This document shows positions 33,781 to 41,510 of a DNA stretch of 64,000 nt, piece by piece; within the stretch, counting starts at the first letter, position 1, and the number at the start of each line of letters is the position of its first letter. The DNA is taken from contig NZ_CP097800.1 in NCBI RefSeq assembly GCF_000612545.2, forward strand, positions 3,945,001 to 4,009,000, in the 5' to 3' direction. This DNA is from Streptomyces sp. PCS3-D2 (GTDB taxonomy: Bacteria; Actinomycetota; Actinomycetes; Streptomycetales; Streptomycetaceae). Position numbers and translations under genes: made by a program. Below the pieces are notes generated by a model that ran no database searches, had not been told where the DNA came from, and worked only from the letters and a program-made list of their open reading frames with translations.

Positions 33781-34146
33781 ATGGGACTGTTCGGGAATGC
33801 GCACACCGTCGACCCCGTGTCGGCGCAGCGGGACTACGCGCGGCTGCTGGGGCAGGGGGAGCAGGTGCACGCGGCCTTCCTGCTGATCCGGGACACGATC
33901 CTGTTCACCGACCGGCGGCTGGTGCTCGTGGACAAGCAGGGGCTCACGGGCAAGAAGGTGGAGTACCACTCCGTCCCGTACCGGAGCATCACGCACTTCT
34001 CCGTGGAGACGGCCGGCCACTTCGATCTGGACGCCGAGCTGAAGATCTGGATATCCGGCAGCTCGACGCCGATCGAGAAGACCTTCACCAAGGGTGTCGA
34101 CATCTACGAGGTGCAGGCGATCCTGACGCAGTTCGTCGCCCGGTAG
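33781..34146 (+). CDS. Bacterial PH-domain protein
   Basis: 121 aa from ATG 33781; a frame extension to 33625 runs into the tRNA terminator region and is not supported. A single bacterial pleckstrin-homology domain (bPH_1 type): DTILFTDRRLVLVDKQG, KKVEYHSVPYRSITHFSVETAG and FDLDAELKIWISG are the recurring beta strands, ending in the helix VQAILTQFV. Soluble; such proteins form ring oligomers and their roles are mostly unknown. Converges on the SMP-30 gene. Confidence 0.9.
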   Translation: MGLFGNAHTVDPVSAQRDYARLLGQGEQVHAAFLLIRDTILFTDRRLVLVDKQGLTGKKVEYHSVPYRSITHFSVETAGHFDLDAELKIWISGSSTPIEKTFTKGVDIYEVQAILTQFVAR

Positions 34147-34160
34147 CCGCCCGGCCGGCC

Positions 34161-35072
34161 TCAGAGGACCCGGGGGAGGCCGGTCACCGACATCACCAGC
34201 GAGTAGAGGGAGGTGGTGGCGGTGATGAAGAGGCGGTTGTTCTTGGGGCCGCCGAAGGCGATGTTCGAGACGGGCTCGGGGATGCGCAGTCGGCCGATCA
34301 GGGTCCCGTCCGCGGCATAGCAGTAGACGCCGTTCTCCATCGCGGCCGCCCAGAGCCGGCCCTGGTCGTCGAAGCGGATGTTGTCGATGCCGGGGCAGGT
34401 GGTGAAGACCCGGTCGTCGGTGAGGGTGCCGTCGTCGGTGACCTTGAAAGCGCGGATGTGGCCCGCCCTGGTGTCCGCGGCGTACAGCTCGTTCTCGTCG
34501 GCGGAGAAGACGAGGCCGTTGGGGCCGAGGAAGCCGTCGGCGACGATGCGCACCTCGCCGGTCGAGGGGTCGGCTCGGTAGAGGTTGCAGGCGCCGATCT
34601 CGCTGGATGCGCGATGGCCCTCGTAGTCGGTGGTGATGCCGAAGTCGGGGTCTGAGAACCAGACGGAGCCGTCCGATCGAACCACCGCGTCGTTCGGGCT
34701 GTTGAGGCGTTTGCCTTCGAAGCGGTCGGCGATGACGGTGATGCTGCCGTCGGGCTCGGTGCGGGTCACGCGCCGGTTGCCCTGTTCGCACGAGATCAGG
34801 CGGCCTTCGCGGTCGAGGGTGTTGCCGTTGGAGTGGCCGGCGGGTGAGCGGAAGACGGAGACCGCCCCGGTCGCTTCGTCCCAGCGCAGCATCCGGTCGT
34901 TGGGGATGTCGCTCCAGACGAGTTGCCGCCAGGCCGGCAGGTACAGCGGGCCCTCTGCCCAGCGGCAGTCGTCGTAGAGCCGGTCCAGCCGGGCGTCGCC
35001 GTGGGTGCAGCGGCCGGTCGTGAAGCGTTCGTCCAGAATCTCGTACAAGGTGAGGTCGGCTATGGCAGACAT
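34161..35072 (-). CDS. SMP-30/gluconolactonase family protein
   Basis: 303 aa. ATG 35072 follows AGGGGGAA; the frame continues to 35165 through the promoter and is rejected. Six-bladed beta-propeller lactonase with metal-site motifs EGPLYLP (Glu), SPNDAVVRSDGSVWFSDPDFG (Asn, Asp) and GPNGLVFSADE. Enzymes of this family hydrolyse sugar lactones or related esters; the substrate is unknown. It is divergent from an Lrp/AsnC regulator, which probably controls it. Confidence 0.9.
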   Translation of the reverse strand: MSAIADLTLYEILDERFTTGRCTHGDARLDRLYDDCRWAEGPLYLPAWRQLVWSDIPNDRMLRWDEATGAVSVFRSPAGHSNGNTLDREGRLISCEQGNRRVTRTEPDGSITVIADRFEGKRLNSPNDAVVRSDGSVWFSDPDFGITTDYEGHRASSEIGACNLYRADPSTGEVRIVADGFLGPNGLVFSADENELYAADTRAGHIRAFKVTDDGTLTDDRVFTTCPGIDNIRFDDQGRLWAAAMENGVYCYAADGTLIGRLRIPEPVSNIAFGGPKNNRLFITATTSLYSLVMSVTGLPRVL

Positions 35073-35088
35073 GATTCCCCCTGAGAGA

Positions 35089-35180
35089 AGATTGCAGAAT
35101 TTTGTTCGGCCTGATGGTGAGATTGCAGGAACAGGTACCGTCTTCGCAAGGGTTGTCAGGCCCAAGAGAGGAAGATTGCG
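35089..35180. promoter_or_regulatory. Three direct repeats AGATTGC(A/G) in the divergent promoter, candidate Lrp operator
   Basis: AGATTGCAG occurs at 35089-35097 and 35120-35128 (31 bp apart, about three helical turns) and AGATTGCG at 35173-35180, touching the Lrp start codon. The 107-bp intergenic region is the only space for both promoters. Phased direct repeats suit wrapping by an Lrp-type octamer. Confidence 0.45.
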
Positions 35181-35614
35181 TGGACGACATCGACCGGGCG
35201 CTCGTCCTGCGCCTGCAGCAGGACGCCGGGCAGTCCTACGCGGCCCTCGGCACGGCCGTCGGGCTTTCTGCCGGGGCCACCCATGAGCGGGTACGCAAAC
35301 TGCGCGAGCGCGGGGTGATCCGGCGGACCACCATCGATGTGGACCCGACCGCCGTCGGCAGCGGGGTCCTCGCCTACGTGATGGTCGACGCCAACGCCTG
35401 GATGGGAGAGTCCGCGGAAGCCTTCGCCGCGATCCCGGAGATCCAGGAGGCGCACATCATCGCGGGCAGCGCGTCGGTGCTGGTGAAGGTCCGCACGGCC
35501 TCGACCGAGCAGTTGCAGGACGTCCTGCGCCGCCTCTACGCCATCGACGGCGTCAGCGGTACGCACGCGACCGTCGTCCTGGACACCTTCTTCGAGCGGC
35601 CGCTCCCGCTGTGA
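35180..35614 (+). CDS. Lrp/AsnC family transcriptional regulator
   Basis: 144 aa from GTG 35180. N-terminal helix-turn-helix DDIDRALVLRLQQDAGQSYAALGTAVGLSAGATHERVRKLRERGVI, then a RAM (ligand-binding) domain with HIIAGSASVLVKVRT. Dimeric or octameric regulators responsive to amino acids or other small ligands. Divergent from the SMP-30 gene and overlapping the DUF2797 gene (GTGA). Confidence 0.9.
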   Translation: MDDIDRALVLRLQQDAGQSYAALGTAVGLSAGATHERVRKLRERGVIRRTTIDVDPTAVGSGVLAYVMVDANAWMGESAEAFAAIPEIQEAHIIAGSASVLVKVRTASTEQLQDVLRRLYAIDGVSGTHATVVLDTFFERPLPL

Positions 35615-36504
35615 CCTGGTGGTGCACCGGGATCCGGTGGAAGGGGTCCGGACCCGTCATCGGCTGGTACGGCCAAGGGAGAGGCGAGCGCGCGAGCGCG
35701 CTGGAGTACGGGCAGCTGTTGGCCTTCGTCGCACGCGGGGAACGGCACTGCCTGGGCGTGTGGAGGGCCGGGAAGCGGACGCCCTGTCCGGCCTCCGCCA
35801 CCGTTCCCGGGACTGGAGGCGGTGCGCAGTGCCCCGAATGCGCCCGCCTCGACCGGTCGTTCTCCGTGGCGGCCGACACCAACGCCGCCGATCCGCGGAC
35901 CTACCGGGTCTATCTGGCCTGGTTCGGCCCCGGCCTGGTCAAGGTCGGGATCACCGCCGAGGAGCGCGGCCGTGCCCGGCTGCTGGAGCAGGGTGCGATG
36001 TCGTGGACCTGGCTGGGACGCGGGCCGCTGATGGCGGCCCGGCGTACCGAGGAGCTGTTGCGGGCGGCGCTCGGGGTGCCCGACCGGATCCCGTACGCGC
36101 GCAAGCGCGCCGTACGGGCTCATCTGCCCGGCGCGCCGGAGCGGGCGCGGGAGGTCGCAGAGCTGCACGGCCGGGCTGTGGCCCTGGCCGGGTGGCCGGA
36201 GTCCCTGGAGCGGCTGGGATGTGAAGTCTCCGACCATGCAGCGGTGTTCGGGATGGACGACTGGCAGGGGCGCCCGTCCCCGGACCGGGTGGTCGCGCAG
36301 ATGACGGCCGACGGGGCCGTCGTGGGGCGGCTGGTCGGCGCCGCCGGGCCCGATCTGCACGTCGAGGACGGTTTGGTGGTCGACACCCGGCTGTTGGCCG
36401 GCTGGGAGCTCGCCGCACCGTGCGAGGGGGCGGCGACCTCGGTTCCGGTCGTACAGATCCCACCCGCAGGAGCCCCGCCCGCGGAGCAGGACGGGCTGTT
36501 CTGA
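35611..36504 (+). CDS. DUF2797 family protein
   Basis: 297 aa from GTG 35611, overlapping the Lrp stop, so it is translationally coupled. An N-terminal Cys set (HCLGVW, TPCPAS, QCPEC) could bind zinc. The centre, YRVYLAWFGPGLVKVGITAEERGRARLLEQGAM, resembles the GIY-YIG/T5orf172 pattern of nuclease-like domains (tyrosine strand, KVGIT, Arg, Glu later). Catalysis is unproven. Assignment to DUF2797 is from memory. Role in relation to Lrp and SMP-30 unknown. Confidence 0.75.
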   Translation: MTWWCTGIRWKGSGPVIGWYGQGRGERASALEYGQLLAFVARGERHCLGVWRAGKRTPCPASATVPGTGGGAQCPECARLDRSFSVAADTNAADPRTYRVYLAWFGPGLVKVGITAEERGRARLLEQGAMSWTWLGRGPLMAARRTEELLRAALGVPDRIPYARKRAVRAHLPGAPERAREVAELHGRAVALAGWPESLERLGCEVSDHAAVFGMDDWQGRPSPDRVVAQMTADGAVVGRLVGAAGPDLHVEDGLVVDTRLLAGWELAAPCEGAATSVPVVQIPPAGAPPAEQDGLF

Positions 36505-36896
36505 TGTCCTGGCCGGGGAACCAGGAGGGCCGGTCCACGGCCATGTCCCGGATCTCCTGGATCTTCCGGGCCGATCCGGTGGACACGCCGGGGGCGCTCC
36601 GCAGAGGGTGGTGAGCATGACCCTCCAGCCCCCGGGAGCCTTCGAACCGCCCAGTGCCATGGCCGTTCCCCGTGGCCTCCACACCGAGATCGTCCAGGCC
36701 GTCCCCGGCTGCCTCGGCCACGCGTCCGCGCGCACTGCCGAGGGCCCGGCCCGCACCGCCGCATCCTTCCTGGGCCGTGGGTCCCTTGCCGTCCGGCGAG
36801 AGGAGCCGGAGCACCGGAAGGCCGGGAGCACGGGCCGCGCCGACTGGCAGGAGAGCCGCACCCCGCGCATCGCCACCGTCGAGCGGAGCCACGGCT
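36505..36896. other. Stretch with no well-supported gene (392 bp)
   Basis: It lies between the DUF2797 stop and the amidohydrolase start. The one frame with coding-like third-position GC is the 98-aa candidate at 36617-36913, listed separately. No hairpin or RNA gene was recognised. Confidence 0.4.
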
Positions 36897-36913
36897 GTGT
36901 CCGCAACGGCTGA
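36617..36913 (+). CDS. Possible small hypothetical protein
   Basis: 98 aa from ATG 36617 with GAGGG 10 nt upstream. Third codon positions are mostly G or C, as expected for a Streptomyces gene, but all frames here are GC rich. The product is polar and Arg/Ala rich with no recognised domain. It would overlap the amidohydrolase start (36897) by 17 nt. It may equally be non-coding leader. Confidence 0.3.
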   Translation: MTLQPPGAFEPPSAMAVPRGLHTEIVQAVPGCLGHASARTAEGPARTAASFLGRGSLAVRREEPEHRKAGSTGRADWQESRTPRIATVERSHGCVRNG

Positions 36914-37778
36914 CGCGGTCCGCGTCTTCCGACAGAGGCTCGGGCTGCCCGGACTGGTCGACGTCCACACGCACTTCATGCCCGAGCGGGTCCTGGAGAA
37001 GGTGTGGGACCACTTCGATGCCATCGGCCCCCTGACCGGCGTCGAGTGGCCCATCACCTATCGCCTCGAGGAGGAGCAGCGCGTCGCGCTCCTGCGGGAT
37101 TTCGGGGTTCGGGCCTTCACTTCCATGCTCTACCCGCACAAGCCGGAGATGGCCGCCTGGCTCAACGCCTGGTCCGCCGCGTTCGCGGCCCGCACACCCG
37201 ACTGCCTGCACACCGCCACCTTCTTCCCGGAGCAGGGGGTGGATGCGTACGTCCACCAGGCAGTGGAGGCAGGTGCCCGGGTGTTCAAGGCACACCTCCA
37301 GGTCGGCGGCTACGACCCGAACGACCGCCTGCTCGACCCGGTCTGGGGGCTGCTGGCCGAGGCCGATATCCCCACCGTGATCCACTGCGGCTCCGGTCCC
37401 GTCCCCGGCAGGTACACCGGCCCCGCCCCGGTCGCCCGGCTGCTGGACCGCCATCCCCGGCTGCCGTTGATCATCGCGCATATGGGCCTGCCCGAGTACG
37501 CGGACTTCCTCGACCTGGCCGACCGCCATCCGACGGTGCGCTTTGACACCACCATGGCCTTCACCGACTTCTCCGAGCGGTTCGGCGGGTTCCCGCCCGC
37601 GGACCTCGGACGGCTCGCGGACCTCGGCGACCGGATCCTGTTCGGAACCGACTTCCCGAACATCCCCTACCCGTACGAGCACCAGCTCGCCGCCCTCGAA
37701 CGACTGGGCCTGGGCGACCCCTGGCTACGGGCGGTCTGCCACGACAACGGCGCCCGGCTGTTCATGCTCGACGGCTGA
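36897..37778 (+). CDS. Amidohydrolase (TIM-barrel, amidohydrolase_2 type)
   Basis: 293 aa, GTG 36897. Metal-site motifs are in order: VDVHTHFMP (HxH) near residue 23, KAHLQVGGYD (about 134), VIHCGSG (about 162), IIAHMGLPEYADF (about 192) and LFGTDFPNIPY (about 250). This pattern fits ACMSD-like decarboxylases/hydrolases. The substrate is unknown. The frame extends upstream to 36654 with Pro/Arg-rich sequence that does not look like this family. Confidence 0.85.
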   Translation: MSATADAVRVFRQRLGLPGLVDVHTHFMPERVLEKVWDHFDAIGPLTGVEWPITYRLEEEQRVALLRDFGVRAFTSMLYPHKPEMAAWLNAWSAAFAARTPDCLHTATFFPEQGVDAYVHQAVEAGARVFKAHLQVGGYDPNDRLLDPVWGLLAEADIPTVIHCGSGPVPGRYTGPAPVARLLDRHPRLPLIIAHMGLPEYADFLDLADRHPTVRFDTTMAFTDFSERFGGFPPADLGRLADLGDRILFGTDFPNIPYPYEHQLAALERLGLGDPWLRAVCHDNGARLFMLDG

Positions 37779-37821
37779 CCCGCCCCCACCACCCGCCCGC
37801 ACCCCCGACGGGCGGGGCCCT

Positions 37822-37840
37822 TTCTCAGGAAATTCACAGG
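37822..37840. promoter_or_regulatory. Direct repeat TTCTCAGG / TTCACAGG, candidate OmpR-type site
   Basis: The two 8-mers start 11 bp apart (37822 and 37833), the spacing of tandem half-sites bound by OmpR/PhoB response regulators. They lie 44-62 bp before the response regulator start, consistent with autoregulation. Confidence 0.4.
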
Positions 37841-37883
37841 TTGGGGCAAGAACGCTCTCAGAGGCACCGGGGAGCGTGTCCGT

Positions 37884-38651
37884 ATGACTGCGACGACCAC
37901 CTCCCTTGCGTCCACGTCCACCAGCAACCACACGGCTCTGGTACGGCCCGACGGCGGGCCCTGCCGGGTGCTCGTCGTCGACGACGAGGCCTCCCTCTCC
38001 GAGCTGCTGTCCATGGCCCTGCGCTACGAAGGTTGCGAGGTCCGCAGCGCCGGCGACGGCGCCGGGGCACTGCGGGCCGCGCGCGACTTCCGCCCCGACG
38101 TGGTCGTCCTCGACGTCATGCTCCCCGACATGGACGGTCTCACCGTCCTCGGACAGCTGCGCCGGGAGATCCCCCAAGTTCCCGTCCTGTTCCTGACCGC
38201 CAAGGACTCTGTGGAGGACCGCATCGCGGGCCTCACCGCGGGCGGCGACGACTACGTCACCAAGCCCTTCAGCCTGGAAGAGGTCGTGGCCCGGCTGCGC
38301 GGCCTGGTGCGGCGTTCGGGTGCGGCGCAGGCGGCGCGCGGCGGCTCCGTGCTGACCGTCGGCGACCTGCGCCTCGACGAGGACAGCCACGAGGTGGTGC
38401 GCGGCGGCCAGGACGTCCACCTGACGGCCACCGAGTTCGAGCTGCTGCGCTATCTGATGCGCAACCCGCGGCGTGTGCTGAGCAAGGCGCAGATCCTGGA
38501 CCGGGTCTGGTCCTACGACTTCGGCGGTCAGGCCAACGTGGTCGAGCTCTACATCTCCTACCTGCGCCGCAAGCTGGAGAGCGGCCTCGGCCTGCCTCCG
38601 ATGATCCACACCCGGCGCGGCGCCGGCTACCTGATCAAGCCGGCCGAGTAG
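37884..38651 (+). CDS. OmpR/PhoB-family response regulator
   Basis: 255 aa from ATG 37884. A 26-residue Thr/Ser-rich extension precedes the receiver domain (VLVVDDEASLSELL; phospho-Asp77 in VVLDVMLPD; conserved Thr in FLTAKD; Lys in VTKPFS). The winged-helix DNA-binding domain covers about residues 152-250 (LTATEFELLRYLMRNPRRVLSK; RRKLE; TRRGAGYLIK). It overlaps the sensor kinase gene by one base (TAGTG). Confidence 0.95.
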   Translation: MTATTTSLASTSTSNHTALVRPDGGPCRVLVVDDEASLSELLSMALRYEGCEVRSAGDGAGALRAARDFRPDVVVLDVMLPDMDGLTVLGQLRREIPQVPVLFLTAKDSVEDRIAGLTAGGDDYVTKPFSLEEVVARLRGLVRRSGAAQAARGGSVLTVGDLRLDEDSHEVVRGGQDVHLTATEFELLRYLMRNPRRVLSKAQILDRVWSYDFGGQANVVELYISYLRRKLESGLGLPPMIHTRRGAGYLIKPAE

Positions 38652-40204
38652 TGGCAGCGCGCAGGATCCGGCGACCGGGCGGGCGCCGGCCCTGGTCACT
38701 GCGGACCCGGCTCGTCGTCGCGGCGGTGGCCCTGATCGCCGTCGTGGGAGCGGCCATCGGAACCGTCACCACCCTCGCTCTCCGCTCGTACCTGGTCACC
38801 CAGCTCGACGAGCAGCTGGAGACGTCCATGCGGATGGCCGCCCGGGCACCCGGCGGCAAGGCGGCCCGGGAGAACGGCGCGGGCATCGTCATGGCCCCCG
38901 GCAGCCCGCTGGACGCCGTGGGGGTTCGCCTGGATCACCATGGCGCGGTCCTCGGGAGCGCCCGCAACACTCGCGGCGAGGGCTGGTCTCCCGACCAGGT
39001 GCCGCCGTCCCTCACCGAGGCCCAGAGCACCACCCTCGCCGCGGCCGCCCAGAAGACCGTGCAGGGGTCGCCCGAGCGGGCGGTGGGCGCCGAGTTGCCG
39101 GGCTTGGGCGCCTACCGGGTGCTGGCCTCCCCCGACCGGACCGTCGTCCTGGCCTTCCCGCTCAGCGAGGTCAACGCCACTGTCGGAGCTCTGGTCGGGG
39201 TCGAGGTCTGCGTCACCCTGGCCGGACTGATCGCCGCTTCGCTCGCCGGGCAGGCCCTGGTGGGCGTCGCCCTGCGCCCGCTGCGCCGGGTCGCGGCCAC
39301 CGCCACCCGGGTCTCCGAACTGCCCCTGCACAAGGGCGAGCCCGCACTCCACGAACGGGTCCCGGACGCCGAGGCCGACCCCCGCACCGAGGTGGGCCAG
39401 GTAGGTGCCGCCATCAACCGGATGCTCGGGCACGTCGCGTCCGCCCTCACGGCCCGTCAGCAGAGTGAGACGCAGGTGCGGCAGTTCGTCGCCGATGCCA
39501 GCCACGAGCTGCGCACGCCGCTGGCCTCCATCCGCGGCTACGCCGAACTCACCCGGCGGGGCCGCGAGGAGCCCGGGCCCGACACACGGCACGCCCTGGG
39601 CCGGATCGAGTCCGAGGCCACCCGGATGACCGGCTTGGTCGAGGACCTGCTCCTGCTGGCCCGGCTTGACGCCGGGCGTCCGCTGTCCACCGCCGACGCC
39701 GAAACCGACCTCGCTCCGCTCGTCATCGACGCCGTCAGCGATGCCCGGGCCGCCGGGCCCGATCACCACTGGCGGCTGAACCTGCCCGAGGAGCCCGCGT
39801 CCGTACGCGCCGACGCGGCCCGCATCCAGCAGGTGCTGGTCAATCTGCTCGCCAACGCCCGTACGCACACGCCGCCCGGCACCACCGTCACCGCCCATGT
39901 TTCACGTGAAACATCCGCCGTCCGACTGCGCATCGAGGACGACGGGCCCGGCATCGCACCCGAGCTGCTCCCCCGCGTCTTCGAACGCTTCGCCCGTGGT
40001 GACGCCTCCCGCTCCCGTGCCGCCGGTTCCACGGGCCTCGGACTGGCCATCGTCCAGGCCGTCGTCACGGCCCACGGCGGCAGCGTCGACGTGCAGAGCG
40101 AACCGGGTCGGACCTGCTTCGACGTCGTCCTACCGCTCGACGGGTCCATCGGGGCGGCGGCTGCGGACTCACAGACGGGGCACAGGCTCAGCACACTGAG
40201 GTGA
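38651..40204 (+). CDS. Membrane sensor histidine kinase
   Basis: 517 aa from GTG 38651. First transmembrane helix at about residues 17-42, an extracellular sensor of about 130 residues, second helix at about 175-200, and a HAMP region (LRPLRRVAATATRVSEL). HisKA has His285 (ASHELRTPLASIRGYAE). HATPase motifs: QQVLVNLLANARTHTP (N), DDGPGIAPE (G1), GSTGLGLAIV (G2). Partner of the response regulator. A perfect parS palindrome lies inside the HATPase coding region, read as HVSRET. Confidence 0.95.
   Translation: MAARRIRRPGGRRPWSLRTRLVVAAVALIAVVGAAIGTVTTLALRSYLVTQLDEQLETSMRMAARAPGGKAARENGAGIVMAPGSPLDAVGVRLDHHGAVLGSARNTRGEGWSPDQVPPSLTEAQSTTLAAAAQKTVQGSPERAVGAELPGLGAYRVLASPDRTVVLAFPLSEVNATVGALVGVEVCVTLAGLIAASLAGQALVGVALRPLRRVAATATRVSELPLHKGEPALHERVPDAEADPRTEVGQVGAAINRMLGHVASALTARQQSETQVRQFVADASHELRTPLASIRGYAELTRRGREEPGPDTRHALGRIESEATRMTGLVEDLLLLARLDAGRPLSTADAETDLAPLVIDAVSDARAAGPDHHWRLNLPEEPASVRADAARIQQVLVNLLANARTHTPPGTTVTAHVSRETSAVRLRIEDDGPGIAPELLPRVFERFARGDASRSRAAGSTGLGLAIVQAVVTAHGGSVDVQSEPGRTCFDVVLPLDGSIGAAAADSQTGHRLSTLR
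39899..39912. other. parS: parS site inside the sensor kinase gene
   Basis: Perfect GTTTCACGTGAAAC flanked by T and A, in the coding sequence between the N and G1 boxes of the kinase. Together with 15891, 26660 and 26682 it makes four sites in 24 kb. Confidence 0.93.
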
Positions 40205-40229
40205 CAGGAGGCCGCGGGAGTGTCGGAAC

Positions 40230-41510
40230 ATGCCAACCGACACCTCTCCCGGGGCCCTTCCGGCACGGGCGCCCCTCGCGCCCGTGCCCGGCGAGCCCGT
40301 CCTCGACGTGGTGATCCCGGTCTTCAACGAGGAGAAGGACCTCGGGCCGTGCGTGCGCCGACTGCACGAGCACCTCACCCGGACCTTCCCCTACCCCTTC
40401 CGGATCACGGTCGCCGACAACGCGAGCACCGACCGCACCCCCGAGGTCGCGGCCCGGCTCGCCGCGGCGCTGGACGGCGTGCGCAGCACCCGTCTGGAGG
40501 AGAAGGGCCGGGGCAGGGCCCTGCGTACGGTCTGGTCCGGTTCCGAAGCCCCCGTCCTCGCCTACATGGACGTGGACCTCTCCACCGACCTGAACGCACT
40601 GCTGCCGCTGGTGGCCCCCCTGATCTCCGGTCACTCCGACCTCGCCATCGGCACCCGGCTGGCCCGCTCCTCGCGGGTCGTCCGCGGAGCCAAGCGGGAG
40701 TTCGTCTCCCGTGCCTACAACCTCCTGCTGCGGTCCTCCCTCGCCGCCCGGTTCAGCGACGCCCAGTGCGGCTTCAAGGCCATCCGGCGCGAGGTCGCCG
40801 AGCGACTGCTGCCGCTCGTGGAGGACACCGGCTGGTTCTTCGACACCGAGCTGCTCGTGCTCGCCGAGCGGGCCGGCCTGCGGATCCACGAAGTGCCCGT
40901 GGACTGGGTGGACGACCCCGACTCCACCGTGCACATCGTCAAGACCGCCACCGATGACCTCAAGGGCGTCTGGCGCGTCGGCCGGGCGCTGGCCGTCGGA
41001 GCGCTCCCACTCGACCGGCTCGCCCGCCCCTTCGGCGACGATCCGCGCGACCGTACCGCGGTGCCCGGGGTGGACGGCGGGCTGGCCCGCCAGCTCATCG
41101 GCTTCTGCACCGTCGGAGTCCTCTCCACCCTGCTCTACCTGGTGCTGTACTCCGCCTTCCGGGGCGGGGCCGGCCCCCAGCTGGCCAACGGCGCGGCCCT
41201 GCTGCTCTCCGCCGTGGCCAACACGGCGGCCAACCGCCGGCTGACCTTCGGGGTCCGCGGCCGGGCGCGTGCCGTACGCCACCAGGCCCAGGGCCTGGTG
41301 GTCTTCGGTATCGGGCTGGCCCTCACCAGCGGTTCCCTCGCCGCCCTCACCGCGGCCACGCCCCATCCCGCGCACGGCACCGAGCTCGCCGTCCTGATCA
41401 CCGCCAACCTCGCAGCCACCGTGCTGCGCTTCCTGCTCCTGCGCGCATGGGTCTTCCCCGAGCGGCGCGGCACCGATTCCCGCCCGTCCATATCCAAGGA
41501 GAGCCGATGA
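40230..41510 (+). CDS. GT2 glycosyltransferase fused to GtrA membrane domain
   Basis: 426 aa from ATG 40230. The N-terminal GT-A domain (about residues 22-260) resembles polyprenyl-phosphate sugar synthases: VVIPVFNEEKDL, ADNASTDRT, and the metal-binding Asp114/Asp116 in YMDVDLS. A GtrA domain with four hydrophobic helices (about 290-415) follows. Such fusions make and/or flip a polyprenyl-linked sugar used by GT39-type enzymes. The next gene is a GT39 family member starting 4 nt inside this one (ATGA), so the pair is coupled. Confidence 0.9.
   Translation: MPTDTSPGALPARAPLAPVPGEPVLDVVIPVFNEEKDLGPCVRRLHEHLTRTFPYPFRITVADNASTDRTPEVAARLAAALDGVRSTRLEEKGRGRALRTVWSGSEAPVLAYMDVDLSTDLNALLPLVAPLISGHSDLAIGTRLARSSRVVRGAKREFVSRAYNLLLRSSLAARFSDAQCGFKAIRREVAERLLPLVEDTGWFFDTELLVLAERAGLRIHEVPVDWVDDPDSTVHIVKTATDDLKGVWRVGRALAVGALPLDRLARPFGDDPRDRTAVPGVDGGLARQLIGFCTVGVLSTLLYLVLYSAFRGGAGPQLANGAALLLSAVANTAANRRLTFGVRGRARAVRHQAQGLVVFGIGLALTSGSLAALTAATPHPAHGTELAVLITANLAATVLRFLLLRAWVFPERRGTDSRPSISKESR

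Noticed and set aside
34030-35190. Long Arg/His-rich minus-strand frame through SMP-30 and the tRNAs
   Set aside because: It runs through the PH gene, tRNA-Arg and terminators; the in-frame SMP-30 propeller is in a different frame.
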